Source: Adlercreutzia hattorii (lineage in GTDB: Bacteria > Actinomycetota > Coriobacteriia > Coriobacteriales > Eggerthellaceae). From it: 64,000 nt of DNA. This document shows, in pieces, positions 43,564 to 51,633 of the stretch. Position 1 is the first letter of the stretch, and each line of letters opens with the position of its first letter. The position numbers were made by a program, and so were the translations under genes. Location of the stretch: positions 915,001 through 979,000 of the forward strand of contig NZ_AP022829.1 of NCBI RefSeq assembly GCF_011405655.1, in the 5' to 3' direction. Under the pieces are notes generated by a model. That model saw only the letters and a program-made list of their open reading frames with translations. It did no database searches and had not been told where the DNA came from.

Positions 43564-44835
43564 ATGACATCTGCGAAAACCGTTGAACAGGGGAATAAGC
43601 CCCACTATGCATGGCTTGTGATGATTGCCTATGGTCTGATGATGAGCGGCACCATCGGCTCGTTCTCGGTGGTGGGCGCGCAGTGGTTCTATCCTGTCAG
43701 CACGGACATCGGCTGCGAACTCTCTACCCTGACGCTCTATACCACCATAGAAATGGTGTGCATGGGCCTGGCCATGCCCCTGGTGGGCAATTTGCTCACG
43801 CGCGTGAAACTGCCGGTCATCCTGATCGCGGCCGTGGCCATGGAGGTGCTGGCCACTGTGGCCATGGCCTTCTACGATGAGCCCTGGATGTGGTATGTCT
43901 CCGGTGTGTTCGTCGGTCTCGGGCTGGCGGCCACCAGCACCGTTACCGTCACGCCCACCATGGGTAATTGGTTCGCGAAGAAGACCGGCTTCGCCATCGG
44001 CGTGGTGTGGGCCATCCAGGCGCTGTACTGCGCCGTGGCAAGCCCTTTGTTCGCCACCATTATCGAGGCCATTGGCTGGCGCTCCTCATATTTCGTGCTC
44101 GCCGCGGCATCCGCATGCCTGGCGCTGCCTGCCATCGTCTTCGTTATCCGCTATCGCCCTGAAGATAAGGGGCTTCTGCCTTACGGGTACGAGGAAGCGG
44201 CTGGGCGCGCTAAAACCCTGGCTCCCAGCACCGCGCCCGGCGTGCCGGCAGCCGCAGCGTTCCGCAGCGTGCCGTTCCTCCTCTGCGTGGGCGTGGTGAT
44301 GCTGTGCCAAGGGACGGCCTGTATGAACGCCATTTTTCCAACCTACGCCGAAGTGGTGGGACTTGGCGCGGTGGTGGGCGGACTGATGGTGTCCTCGGCG
44401 AGCCTCTGCGACATTGTCTTTAACCCCCTGGCGGGTGCCACCAGCGATAAATTCGGCTCGACGCGCGCCATGGTGCTGTGGACGGGCATCACCATGGTGT
44501 CATTCGTGGTGCTGTACTTCAGCAGCGAGTCGGTGGTAGGCTCGTGCGTAGGCGCTGGTTTGAACGACGCCATGTACGCCATCACCGGCGTGGGCTATTC
44601 CACCTTCGCGCTCTCCATCTTCGGCATGAGGGACTTCGAGAAGATCTTCTCGCGCATCACCAGCTGCGGCTACCTGGTTGCTAGCCTGGGCATTCCGCTG
44701 ATGATGTCCATCTACGAGGCCACCGGCGTGTTCCAGAATGTGTTCGTGTTCGGCTTCATCGTCGATATCGTCATCATCGCCCTGGTCATCCTCGCGAAGA
44801 AAAGCAGCCGCACCCTGCGCTGGTTGAGCGAGTAG
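43564..44835 (+). CDS. OFA-type MFS transporter, paralogue of the gene at 41200
   Basis: The 423-residue protein has 12 helices, GNWFAKKTGFAIGV between helices 4 and 5, and long stretches in common with the other MFS protein, so it is a duplicate. ATG 43564 lies nine bases after GGAG; TTG 43555 is an alternative. It probably forms a unit with the esterase gene 51 bases upstream, an esterase-plus-transporter pair for some small ester or amide (inference). Confidence 0.9.
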   Translation: MTSAKTVEQGNKPHYAWLVMIAYGLMMSGTIGSFSVVGAQWFYPVSTDIGCELSTLTLYTTIEMVCMGLAMPLVGNLLTRVKLPVILIAAVAMEVLATVAMAFYDEPWMWYVSGVFVGLGLAATSTVTVTPTMGNWFAKKTGFAIGVVWAIQALYCAVASPLFATIIEAIGWRSSYFVLAAASACLALPAIVFVIRYRPEDKGLLPYGYEEAAGRAKTLAPSTAPGVPAAAAFRSVPFLLCVGVVMLCQGTACMNAIFPTYAEVVGLGAVVGGLMVSSASLCDIVFNPLAGATSDKFGSTRAMVLWTGITMVSFVVLYFSSESVVGSCVGAGLNDAMYAITGVGYSTFALSIFGMRDFEKIFSRITSCGYLVASLGIPLMMSIYEATGVFQNVFVFGFIVDIVIIALVILAKKSSRTLRWLSE

Positions 44836-44921
44836 CCGTCGACCATCTTTTCGTGTAGGGGTGCGCGCCTGGGTTCCCTGTTGTCTCATCTGGGCGCGCC
44901 GCCCCCTTGTTTTATCTGCCA

Positions 44922-44966
44922 AGGTGCGCCTCCCGCTTGCATCGAGGGGCGCACCTGTGCTAGCAT
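44922..44966 (+). promoter_or_regulatory. Hairpin and candidate promoter upstream of the alpha operon
   Basis: A 9-base stem AGGTGCGCC / GGCGCACCT (44922-44930, 44948-44956) surrounds TTGCAT (44937-44942), which with TAGCAT (44961-44966) forms a promoter of 18-base spacing. The remaining leader to infA (44967-45199) becomes T-rich near 45090-45170 and could hold a second promoter (TACTAT near 45162); I see no gene in it. Confidence 0.45.
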
Positions 44967-45199
44967 ACCCAATTGCCGACAAGGCGGCCGCGCGAGGCAG
45001 CGCGAACAATACCTGGCGGCTCCGGTTGATCTCCGAGAGCTGCGCGGCTCGACCGCAGGCCTGACAAGCAGGTCATTTTCAAAGCCAAATCCGCTTTTTG
45101 GTTTTTTACGCCCTTGTGCGATTTTTTCTTCAAAACATCTTGCCTTTTTGGTACTATCTTGCGTTGCTGCTTTATCAGTCCGTTTTGGAGGAGCAACTT

Positions 45200-45418
45200 T
45201 TGGCTAAGGAAGATGTAATCGAACTCGAGGGCACGGTACTCGAAGCCCTGCCCAACGCGATGTTCAAGGTGGAGCTCGAGAATGGCCACACCATCCTCGC
45301 CCACATTTCCGGCAAGATGCGCATGCACTACATCAAGATCCTGCCCGGCGACCGCGTGACCGTGGAGCTGTCGGTGTACGACTTGAACCGCGGCCGCATC
45401 ACCTACCGCTTCAAGTAA
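45200..45418 (+). CDS. infA: Translation initiation factor IF-1
   Basis: The 72-residue OB-fold protein binds the ribosomal A site during initiation. [20 protein letters not shown] and the C-terminal [12 protein letters not shown] are canonical. The TTG at 45200 follows GGAGGAG and gives exactly the family length; the open frame back to 45098 is leader. It heads the alpha operon. Upstream is an MFS gene instead of the usual secY-adk-map genes. Confidence 0.97.
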   Translation: MAKEDVIELEGTVLEALPNAMFKVELENGHTILAHISGKMRMHYIKILPGDRVTVELSVYDLNRGRITYRFK

Positions 45419-45550
45419 TCCCCTTAGGGCCTGCATAGGGCGCCCCCGCGCGAAGACCCGGATCCTTCGCGCGCGGTCACAGCTGAGAAAACACTCGCCA
45501 GCGGCTGGGCGTGCACGTATAGAACGATCCGCATACCGAAAGGAAACGAC

Positions 45551-45664
45551 ATGAAGGTACGTCCCTCGGTCAAGAAGATGTGCGACAAGTGCAAGATCAT
45601 CCGACGCCATGGCAAGATCCTCGTCATCTGCGAGAATCCGCGCCATAAGCAGCGTCAGGGCTAG
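45551..45664 (+). CDS. rpmJ: Ribosomal protein L36 (bL36)
   Basis: This 37-residue protein is shorter than common ORF cut-offs. It starts [19 protein letters not shown] and carries the zinc-ligand pattern CDKC...C...H of the C+ form of L36. GAAAGGAA precedes the ATG. It lies between infA and rpsM, as in most bacteria. Confidence 0.97.
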   Translation: MKVRPSVKKMCDKCKIIRRHGKILVICENPRHKQRQG

Positions 45665-45686
45665 GAAGAAAGGACTTTAGAACAAC

Positions 45687-46055
45687 ATGGCACGTCTCGT
45701 TGGTGTCGATCTTCCCCGCAATAAGCGCATTGAGATCGCCTTGACCTACATTTACGGCATTGGCCTCACTACGGCCAAAGAGATCATCGCCGCTACCGGC
45801 GTCGATCCCGACATTCGCGTGAAGGACCTTTCCGAGGAAGACCTCGCGAAGCTGCGCGATTACATCCAGCAGAACCTCAAGGTCGAAGGTGACCTGCATC
45901 GCGAGGTTTCTCAGAACGTGAAGCGCCTGATGGAGATCGGCTGCTATCGCGGTCTGCGTCATCGTCGCGGCCTGCCCGTTCGCGGCCAGCGCACGCACAC
46001 GAATGCCCGTACCCGCAAGGGTCCGCGCAAGCAAATCGGCGGCAAGAAGAAGTAG
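45687..46055 (+). CDS. rpsM: Ribosomal protein S13 (uS13)
   Basis: This 122-residue small-subunit head protein contacts tRNA and the large subunit. Canonical segments are [26 protein letters not shown] and the basic tail [20 protein letters not shown]. It lies 22 bases after rpmJ in the alpha operon, with GAAAGGAC ahead of the ATG. Confidence 0.98.
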   Translation: MARLVGVDLPRNKRIEIALTYIYGIGLTTAKEIIAATGVDPDIRVKDLSEEDLAKLRDYIQQNLKVEGDLHREVSQNVKRLMEIGCYRGLRHRRGLPVRGQRTHTNARTRKGPRKQIGGKKK

Positions 46056-46070
46056 TGAGGTAAGCAAACC

Positions 46071-46469
46071 GTGGCTAAGAAGCAAGTACGTACTACGCGC
46101 ATCAAGCGCTCTGAGCGTAAGAACATTGCCGTGGGCGCCGCTCACATCAAGTCTACGTTCAACAACACCATTGTCTCCATCACCGATCCCCAGGGCAACG
46201 TGATCTCCTGGCAGTCCGCGGGCACCGTGGGCTTCAAGGGCTCCCGCAAGTCCACGCCGTTCGCCGCGCAGATGGCCGCCGAGGCCGCCGCGAAGACGGC
46301 CATGGAGCACGGGCTGAAGAAGGTTGCCGTCTACGTGAAGGGCCCGGGTTCCGGTCGCGAGACCGCCATCCGCTCCCTGCAGGCTGCCGGCCTCGAAGTG
46401 GCCAGCATCCAGGACTGCACCCCCATCCCGCACAACGGCTGCCGCCCCAAGAAGCGTCGCCGCGTGTAA
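46071..46469 (+). CDS. rpsK: Ribosomal protein S11 (uS11)
   Basis: The 132-residue platform protein of the 30S subunit has the signatures [35 protein letters not shown] and the C-terminal [11 protein letters not shown]. Its GTG start at 46071 follows GTGAGGTAAG, 16 bases past the rpsM stop. Confidence 0.98.
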   Translation: MAKKQVRTTRIKRSERKNIAVGAAHIKSTFNNTIVSITDPQGNVISWQSAGTVGFKGSRKSTPFAAQMAAEAAAKTAMEHGLKKVAVYVKGPGSGRETAIRSLQAAGLEVASIQDCTPIPHNGCRPKKRRRV

Positions 46470-46487
46470 CTGAAAGGATCGTACATT

Positions 46488-47084
46488 ATGGCAATCAACA
46501 GAACTCCGGTTCTCAAGCGCTGCCGTCAGCTGGGCATCGATCCTGTGGTGCTCGGTTACTCCAGCAAGAAGGAATCCATCCGCCAGCCCAAGCGTCGCCG
46601 CAAGGAGAGCGAGTACGCTATGCAGCTGCGCGAGAAGCAGAAGGCCAAGTTCATCTACGGTGTGCTCGAGAAGCAGTTCCGTGGGTACTTCAAGCGCGCC
46701 AAGTCCATGGAGGGTCAGACCGGTGAGAACCTGATGACCATCCTGGAGACCCGTCTCGACAACGTGGTCTTCCGTCTGGGCTTCGCCCGCACCCGCAAGG
46801 AAGCCCGCCAGATGGTGACCCACGGCCACATCTGCGTGAACGGCCGCCGCGTAGACATCCCGTCCTTCCGCGTGCGTCCCGGCGAGCTCGTCTCGGTGGC
46901 CCCCAAGGCCAAGGAGCTTCTCGTGGTGAAGAGCGCTCTGGTCTCCAACGAGCGCGTTCAGGTCCCGGCATGGCTGGAGATCGACATCGAGAAGCTGCAG
47001 GGCAGCGTGCTGTCCCTCCCGACGCGCGACCAGATTGATCTGGACATCAACGAGCAGCTCATCGTCGAACTGTACTCGAAATAA
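46488..47084 (+). CDS. rpsD: Ribosomal protein S4 (uS4)
   Basis: S4 starts 30S assembly and, in many bacteria, represses the alpha operon at the translational level. The 198-residue product has the S4 N-terminal domain and an S4 RNA-binding domain ([38 protein letters not shown]). The zinc-binding cysteines of some S4 forms are absent, so this is the C-minus type. ATG 46488 follows GAAAGGAT. Confidence 0.98.
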   Translation: MAINRTPVLKRCRQLGIDPVVLGYSSKKESIRQPKRRRKESEYAMQLREKQKAKFIYGVLEKQFRGYFKRAKSMEGQTGENLMTILETRLDNVVFRLGFARTRKEARQMVTHGHICVNGRRVDIPSFRVRPGELVSVAPKAKELLVVKSALVSNERVQVPAWLEIDIEKLQGSVLSLPTRDQIDLDINEQLIVELYSK

Positions 47085-47113
47085 TCGCGACTTTTTTAGG
47101 AGGCTACCCATAC

Positions 47114-48064
47114 ATGACAGAGTTCATGAGGCCTACCGTTACCACGGAGGAAGTCAACGACACCGTTGCCCGCTACATCGTCGAGCCGCTCGAGCGCGGC
47201 TATGGCAACACGCTGGGCAACTCCATGCGTCGCGTGCTGCTCTCCTCGCTGGACGGGGCTAAGGCCACCGCCATCCAGATCGAGGGCGTCCAGCACGAGT
47301 TCACTACCGCGGAAGGCGTCATCGAGGACATCGCCGACATCGTGCTGAACGTGAAGGGCCTGGTGTTCTCCCAGGTGTCCGACGAGGCCGACGAGGCGAC
47401 CGCCCACGTGTTCGCCGAGGGCCCCTGCACGGTGACCGGCGCCGATCTGGAGGTGCCTGGCCAGTTCAACCTGGTGAACCCCGATCACGTCATCGCCACG
47501 GTGGCCGATGGCGGCCAGCTGGACATGACCATCCGCATCGGTGTCGGCCGCGGCTACGTGTCCGCCGAGCGCAACAAGCGCACGGAGGACCCCATCGGCA
47601 TCATCCATGTGGACTCGCTGTTCTCGCCGGTGCGCCGTTGCACGATGAACGTGACGGACACCCGCGTGGGCCAGCGCACCGACTACGACAAGCTGGTTCT
47701 CGAGGTGGAGACCGACGGCTCGCTTGCTCCCACTGAGGCAGTGTGCCGCGCGGCCAACATCATCAACCAGTACATGGGCGCGTTTTTGGCTTTGGCTTCC
47801 ACCGGCGAAGAGGAAGAGGGCGAGGCTCCCTCCATCTTCGCGCCGGAGGGTCAGGAGTCCAACGCCGAGCTTGACAAGCAGATCGAGGATCTGGACCTTT
47901 CCGTCCGCTCCTACAACTGCCTGAAGCGCGCGGGCATCCATTCCGTGCGCCAGCTCGTCGAGTTCTCCGAGAACGACCTGCTCAACATTCGGAACTTTGG
48001 TGCGAAGTCCATCGAGGAAGTGAAGGACAAGCTCATTTCCATGGACCTCAATTTGAAGCTTTAG
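47114..48064 (+). CDS. rpoA: RNA polymerase alpha subunit
   Basis: The 316-residue subunit nucleates RNA polymerase assembly. The N-terminal domain has PLERGYGNTLGNSMRRVLLSS. The C-terminal domain, which binds UP elements and activators, has LDLSVRSYNCLKRAGIHSVRQL and ENDLLNIRNFGAKSIEEV. TTAGGAGG precedes the ATG at 47114. It is followed by rplQ 13 bases on, the classical order. Confidence 0.98.
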   Translation: MTEFMRPTVTTEEVNDTVARYIVEPLERGYGNTLGNSMRRVLLSSLDGAKATAIQIEGVQHEFTTAEGVIEDIADIVLNVKGLVFSQVSDEADEATAHVFAEGPCTVTGADLEVPGQFNLVNPDHVIATVADGGQLDMTIRIGVGRGYVSAERNKRTEDPIGIIHVDSLFSPVRRCTMNVTDTRVGQRTDYDKLVLEVETDGSLAPTEAVCRAANIINQYMGAFLALASTGEEEEGEAPSIFAPEGQESNAELDKQIEDLDLSVRSYNCLKRAGIHSVRQLVEFSENDLLNIRNFGAKSIEEVKDKLISMDLNLKL

Positions 48065-48077
48065 GAGACAAAGAGTT

Positions 48078-48839
48078 ATGAGACACAACAAGAAGGGTCG
48101 CAAGCTCGGCACCGACTATAGCCACACTAAGGCTATGAAGCGCAGCTTGGTGTCCGCCCTGTTCCTGAACGACCGCATCAAGACGGTGGAGTCCCGTGCC
48201 AAGGAGATCCGCCCGCAGGTCGACAAGGTGATCACCTGGGCCAAGCGCGGCGACCTGCATTCCCGCCGTCTGGCCATCGCCTACCTGAACGACAAGGAGC
48301 TCGTCCGCGAGATCTTCGAGAAGGTCGCCCAGGGCATGTTCCAGGATCGTCCCGGCGGCTACACCCGCATCATGAAGCTCGGGCCTCGCAAGGGCGACAA
48401 CGCCCCTATGGTCATCATGGAGCTCGTGACCGAGCCCTGCGTGCCCAAGGCCGAGCGCAAGGCCGCTGCCGAGAAGAAGGCCGCTGCCAAGAAGGCTGCC
48501 CCGAAGAAGGTCGCCAAGAAGGCCGACAAGTCCGAGGAGCTCGCCGAGGATCTGGGCTTCGAGGCCGACGGCACCGTCGAGCAGATCGAGGCTGTAGACG
48601 CCGCCGAGGCCGTTGCCGAGAACGGCGCCGAGATGACCGATGCCGAGAAGGTCGAGGCCGTCGAGGAGAAGAAGGCCGAAGAGGCCGAGGCGTTCCGCGA
48701 GACCGAGGAGACCGCCGGTGATCCCGCCGAGGCCGCCAAGGAGGAAGCCGAGAAGGCCGAGGCCGAGGCTGCCAAGGAGGTCGAGACCTCCGAGGTGGAG
48801 AAGGCTGAGGAAGAGAAGGCCGACGTCAAGAGCGAGTAA
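48078..48839 (+). CDS. rplQ: Ribosomal protein L17 with long acidic/Lys-Ala-rich extension
   Basis: The first ~118 residues are a normal L17 (MRHNKKGRKLGTDYSHTKAMKRSL, ending in an RKGDNAPMVIMELV-type segment). Residues 119-253 are a repetitive Lys/Ala/Glu tail, basic at first and then strongly acidic, with no recognisable domain. L17 is usually 115-180 residues, so the tail more than doubles the core. The composition resembles the TatA tail of this genome. The gene ends the alpha operon. Confidence 0.95.
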   Translation: MRHNKKGRKLGTDYSHTKAMKRSLVSALFLNDRIKTVESRAKEIRPQVDKVITWAKRGDLHSRRLAIAYLNDKELVREIFEKVAQGMFQDRPGGYTRIMKLGPRKGDNAPMVIMELVTEPCVPKAERKAAAEKKAAAKKAAPKKVAKKADKSEELAEDLGFEADGTVEQIEAVDAAEAVAENGAEMTDAEKVEAVEEKKAEEAEAFRETEETAGDPAEAAKEEAEKAEAEAAKEVETSEVEKAEEEKADVKSE

Positions 48840-48917
48840 TCGTTCGACTGGGAACTTCGGGTGCGCCGCGCGCCCGCCAGCCGCAAAAGCGGAGCGTGGA
48901 AGCATCGTTCTATACCG

Positions 48918-48980
48918 GAGAAGCCGCCCTCGGGCGGCTTCTCTGCGTTTCCTCCCGTAGGGGGCGACCTCGGTCGCCCC
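48918..48980 (+). terminator. Two tandem hairpins after rplQ
   Basis: The first stem is GAGAAGCCGCCC / GGGCGGCTTCTC (48918-48929, 48932-48943) followed by TGCGTTTCC. The second, 17 bases later, is GGGGCGACC / GGTCGCCCC (48961-48969, 48972-48980) followed by TTG. The first is the probable alpha-operon terminator. The rest of the 337-bp gap to 49176 shows no gene. Confidence 0.8.
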
Positions 48981-49176
48981 TTGCCGCAAGCGCGGTATGA
49001 CTTGCGGCGCGGGTCTCATGACGGCAAGGCAACGCGCGTCCAACCTCTGAATTACTATCGGCTCGCTCAAGTTTACCTTGCTGCTGAGGCCCATAGAATA
49101 CTCCTTGCAAGGGCAACCGATCTTGCTCCTGCAGTGTAAGTACATGGGTATCGCACCGATTGAAAGGAGCCGGATC

Positions 49177-49401
49177 ATGGCTGACAAGGATACGCTGATG
49201 GAGGAGTTCGTTGCGACCGAGGCCGCCAAGGCCGAAGATGCCGCCAAGGATCTCGAGCGCGTCGAGCAGCAGGTTGTGGCCGAGGCCACCATGTCCACCG
49301 AGTACGATGACGCGCTGGGCAACGAGCAGGCTGCCGCCGAGGATGCGGAGACTGCCTTTGAGTTCGAGCAGGCTGAGATTGCGGCTGAGCAATCGCTCTA
49401 A
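49177..49401 (+). CDS. Small acidic Ala/Glu-rich protein (74 aa)
   Basis: I do not recognise this protein. It is soluble, strongly acidic, and probably helical (MADKDTLMEEFVATEAAKAE...). ATG 49177 follows GAAAGGAG at good spacing, so translation is likely; the open frame extends to 49078 without a site. It is a single-gene unit between the rplQ and EcfT terminators. Its composition resembles the L17 and TatA tails, but no sequence repeat links them. Confidence 0.65.
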   Translation: MADKDTLMEEFVATEAAKAEDAAKDLERVEQQVVAEATMSTEYDDALGNEQAAAEDAETAFEFEQAEIAAEQSL

Positions 49402-49528
49402 CATCTGCATGCGGGCCGTGCGGCTCGCCGATTCGAGGCCGGTTCGCTAACTCGCCGGCTTCATGATGACTCCACCAAGCCTGGGCTCTTCCTTAACAGG
49501 AGCCCGCGGGATGGCTTGACGGAATTGA

Positions 49529-49566
49529 AAGAAGGCGCCCCCTTGAGCATGGGGGCGCCTTCTTTT
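49529..49566 (+). terminator. Strong terminator upstream of ecfT
   Basis: A 14-base perfect stem AAGAAGGCGCCCCC / GGGGGCGCCTTCTT (49529-49542, 49551-49564) ends in TT. It isolates the ecfT gene from upstream transcription. Confidence 0.9.
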
Positions 49567-49619
49567 GCGCCTCTGCACAAAACACGAGCGCTCACCGGTG
49601 TCTGGCCGATGGGGGAGGG

Positions 49620-50501
49620 ATGGCATCCGTGACGATGGGGGTTCTGTGGGATACTGGCGACATGGAAAAAGCCTCGATATATTCTGTCGCATCCGAGAAG
49701 GGGGACGCCGGTGCTGCTCGCGCAGACGCTGCGAAACGCGCAGGCGGTGCGAGATGCGGCGCCGGCGAAGCTCGCCGTGCCACGCGCATCGGTGCGAAAG
49801 GGACACTGCGCACCGTGGACGCCCGTGTGAAGATCGGGCTGCTCGTGGCCTATTCCGTGGCGCTTTTCTGCACGGAAAACCTTCTGGGTCTGGGTGTGGC
49901 GGCTGCGCTGCTGGCGGCCGTGGCCTCCGTCGGGGACGTCCCCGTTGCCCGTCTGCTGCGCGAAGGGGCCTTCGCCTACCTCCTTGTCGGCTTCCTGCTC
50001 GTCTACAATGTTGCAGCCTCTGGGTGGCTTGCGGGAATCGCGGTGGCCCTCCGGTTGCTTCTGCTGGTATGGGCGAGTCTTTTGCTCACGGCGCTTTCCA
50101 CGCCTGCAGAGCTTTCCGAGGCGCTGCGCCGGCTGCTCTCCCCCCTGGGCTGTCTGGGGCTGCCCGTACGCGACTTCACGATGTCGCTTTCCATCGCCCT
50201 GCGGTTCATGCCGCTGCTTTCCGAGGAGCTGAGGGCCGTGAGGGCTGCCCAGGCCTCGCGGGGAGCTGCCTTCGAGGGCGCAGGGCTCGTGCGGCGCCTG
50301 CGAGCCTATGGGGGCCTCATGGTGCCGCTGTTCGTGGGGCTTTTCCGTCGGGCCGATCGCCTGGCATCCGCTATGGAGGCGCGCTGCTACGGAGCTTCCG
50401 GCGTGCCGACGTCGCTTGACGGGCGCCGTTTCGCCTTTGGCGACGGGGCGGCCCTCCTCGTCGGCGTTGTCGCCTGCGCTGCCTTCGCGCTTATTCCCTA
50501 G
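49620..50501 (+). CDS. ecfT: Energy-coupling factor transporter transmembrane protein EcfT
   Basis: EcfT links the vitamin/metal-binding S component to the two EcfA ATPases. The 293-residue product has a ~65-residue non-conserved N terminus, then VDARVKIGLLVAYSVALF, five to six helices, and the coupling-helix region SIALRFMPLLSEELRAVRAAQASRGA plus RADRLASAMEARCYG. The start is uncertain: ATG 49620 abuts GGGGGAGGG, GTG 49629 is better spaced, ATG 49662 is also possible. No EcfA or S gene is next to it. The 3' end overlaps the convergent EamA gene by four bases. Confidence 0.87.
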   Translation: MASVTMGVLWDTGDMEKASIYSVASEKGDAGAARADAAKRAGGARCGAGEARRATRIGAKGTLRTVDARVKIGLLVAYSVALFCTENLLGLGVAAALLAAVASVGDVPVARLLREGAFAYLLVGFLLVYNVAASGWLAGIAVALRLLLLVWASLLLTALSTPAELSEALRRLLSPLGCLGLPVRDFTMSLSIALRFMPLLSEELRAVRAAQASRGAAFEGAGLVRRLRAYGGLMVPLFVGLFRRADRLASAMEARCYGASGVPTSLDGRRFAFGDGAALLVGVVACAAFALIP

Positions 50502-51484
50502 GAGCTTGCGACAAGGTCGCTGTCGTCCTCGTCGACTATCGGAATGCTGCGCGACTTAGGGGCATCGGACGATTCGCTCGTCTTCGGGTGCTTCTCGCGC
50601 TTTGCCCGTGTCGGTGCCAGCTCGCTTATCAGGATGGCGGCGAAAATGAGGACGAAACCGACCGCCATGCGCCCGGTGACCACCTCGCCGTAGAACAGCA
50701 CGCTGGCCAGCACGCCGAAAACCGATTCCAGGGACAGCAGAAGCGACCCCTGGGCCGGCGACACGTGGACGAGCCCCACGTTCTGGAAGAGGTAGCACAG
50801 CCCCGAGGCGAACACCACGAGGTAGAACAGGTTGAAGGCGAATTCCGGCGTGAGGGCCGCCAGGTTCGGCGCCGGCTCGGTGAGAGCGCCGACGACAAGT
50901 CCCGCAATGCCGCCGAAGAGGAACTGGTACACGGTGAGCGCGAGCACGTCGAAGCGCTTCGAATAGCGCGCGATGGCGATGATCTGCGCCGCGAAGAAGA
51001 CGGCGCACAGAAGCGTCATGGCATCGCCGAACTCGAAGGCGAGCGAGCCGGCGGTGAGCGACACGAGCCCGATGCCCGTGATGCAGAGAGCGGCGGCGCC
51101 CACGTTGGCGAAGGTGGGGCGCTTGCCGGCGACGGCCCACAGCATGAAGGGAACAATGACGCAGTAAGTGGCCGTAAGGAAGGCGTTCTTGCCCGGCGTG
51201 GTGTCGGCGAGCCCCACCGTCTGCACCCAGAACGCGAGGAAGGTCACGACGGCCAGCACGAGCCCCGCCTTAAGGCACGGCCCGTTCAGCGCGCCCTTAA
51301 GCGACCGATGGAACACAGCGGCCATGAGCAGTCCCGTCAGGAAGAAGCGCACGCCGATGAGCTGGGCCGGGGGCAGCACGTCGACGGCGTCCTTCATCAC
51401 CACGAAGGCGAACCCCCAAATAATGGTGGCCGCCAGCAGCATGAGCTTGTACACGAAGCCCGGGATATGTCTCTTCTCAGTCAC
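50498..51484 (-). CDS. EamA/DMT-family transporter
   Basis: The 328-residue protein has ten predicted helices in two EamA repeats (LMLLAATIIWGFAFVVMKDA... and GDAMTLLCAVFFAAQIIAIA...), with PAQGSLLLSLESVFGVL near the end of the second repeat. Such carriers export amino acids or other metabolites. A ~45-residue hydrophilic C-terminal tail follows. The start is GTG 51484. The gene is convergent with ecfT and divergent from the oleate hydratase gene. Confidence 0.9.
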   Translation of the reverse strand: MTEKRHIPGFVYKLMLLAATIIWGFAFVVMKDAVDVLPPAQLIGVRFFLTGLLMAAVFHRSLKGALNGPCLKAGLVLAVVTFLAFWVQTVGLADTTPGKNAFLTATYCVIVPFMLWAVAGKRPTFANVGAAALCITGIGLVSLTAGSLAFEFGDAMTLLCAVFFAAQIIAIARYSKRFDVLALTVYQFLFGGIAGLVVGALTEPAPNLAALTPEFAFNLFYLVVFASGLCYLFQNVGLVHVSPAQGSLLLSLESVFGVLASVLFYGEVVTGRMAVGFVLIFAAILISELAPTRAKREKHPKTSESSDAPKSRSIPIVDEDDSDLVASS

Positions 51485-51633
51485 AGCGAGCCATTATAGT
51501 ACGGCCTTTCGCGTTTCGCCAGGTTACTGCCAGCTAACGGGGGCGCAACGGAATCTTGTTGACGGATGCGGGCGCGCGGAGCGGCCGCATGATGGAAGGT
51601 AAGCATTGAACCCGACCAGAGAGGACGTGCGCT

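Noticed and set aside
44861-45207. Small ORFs of 67 and 108 aa in the infA leader
   Set aside because: No ribosome sites, no domain and overlap with promoter and hairpin signals; codon pattern is not coding-like.
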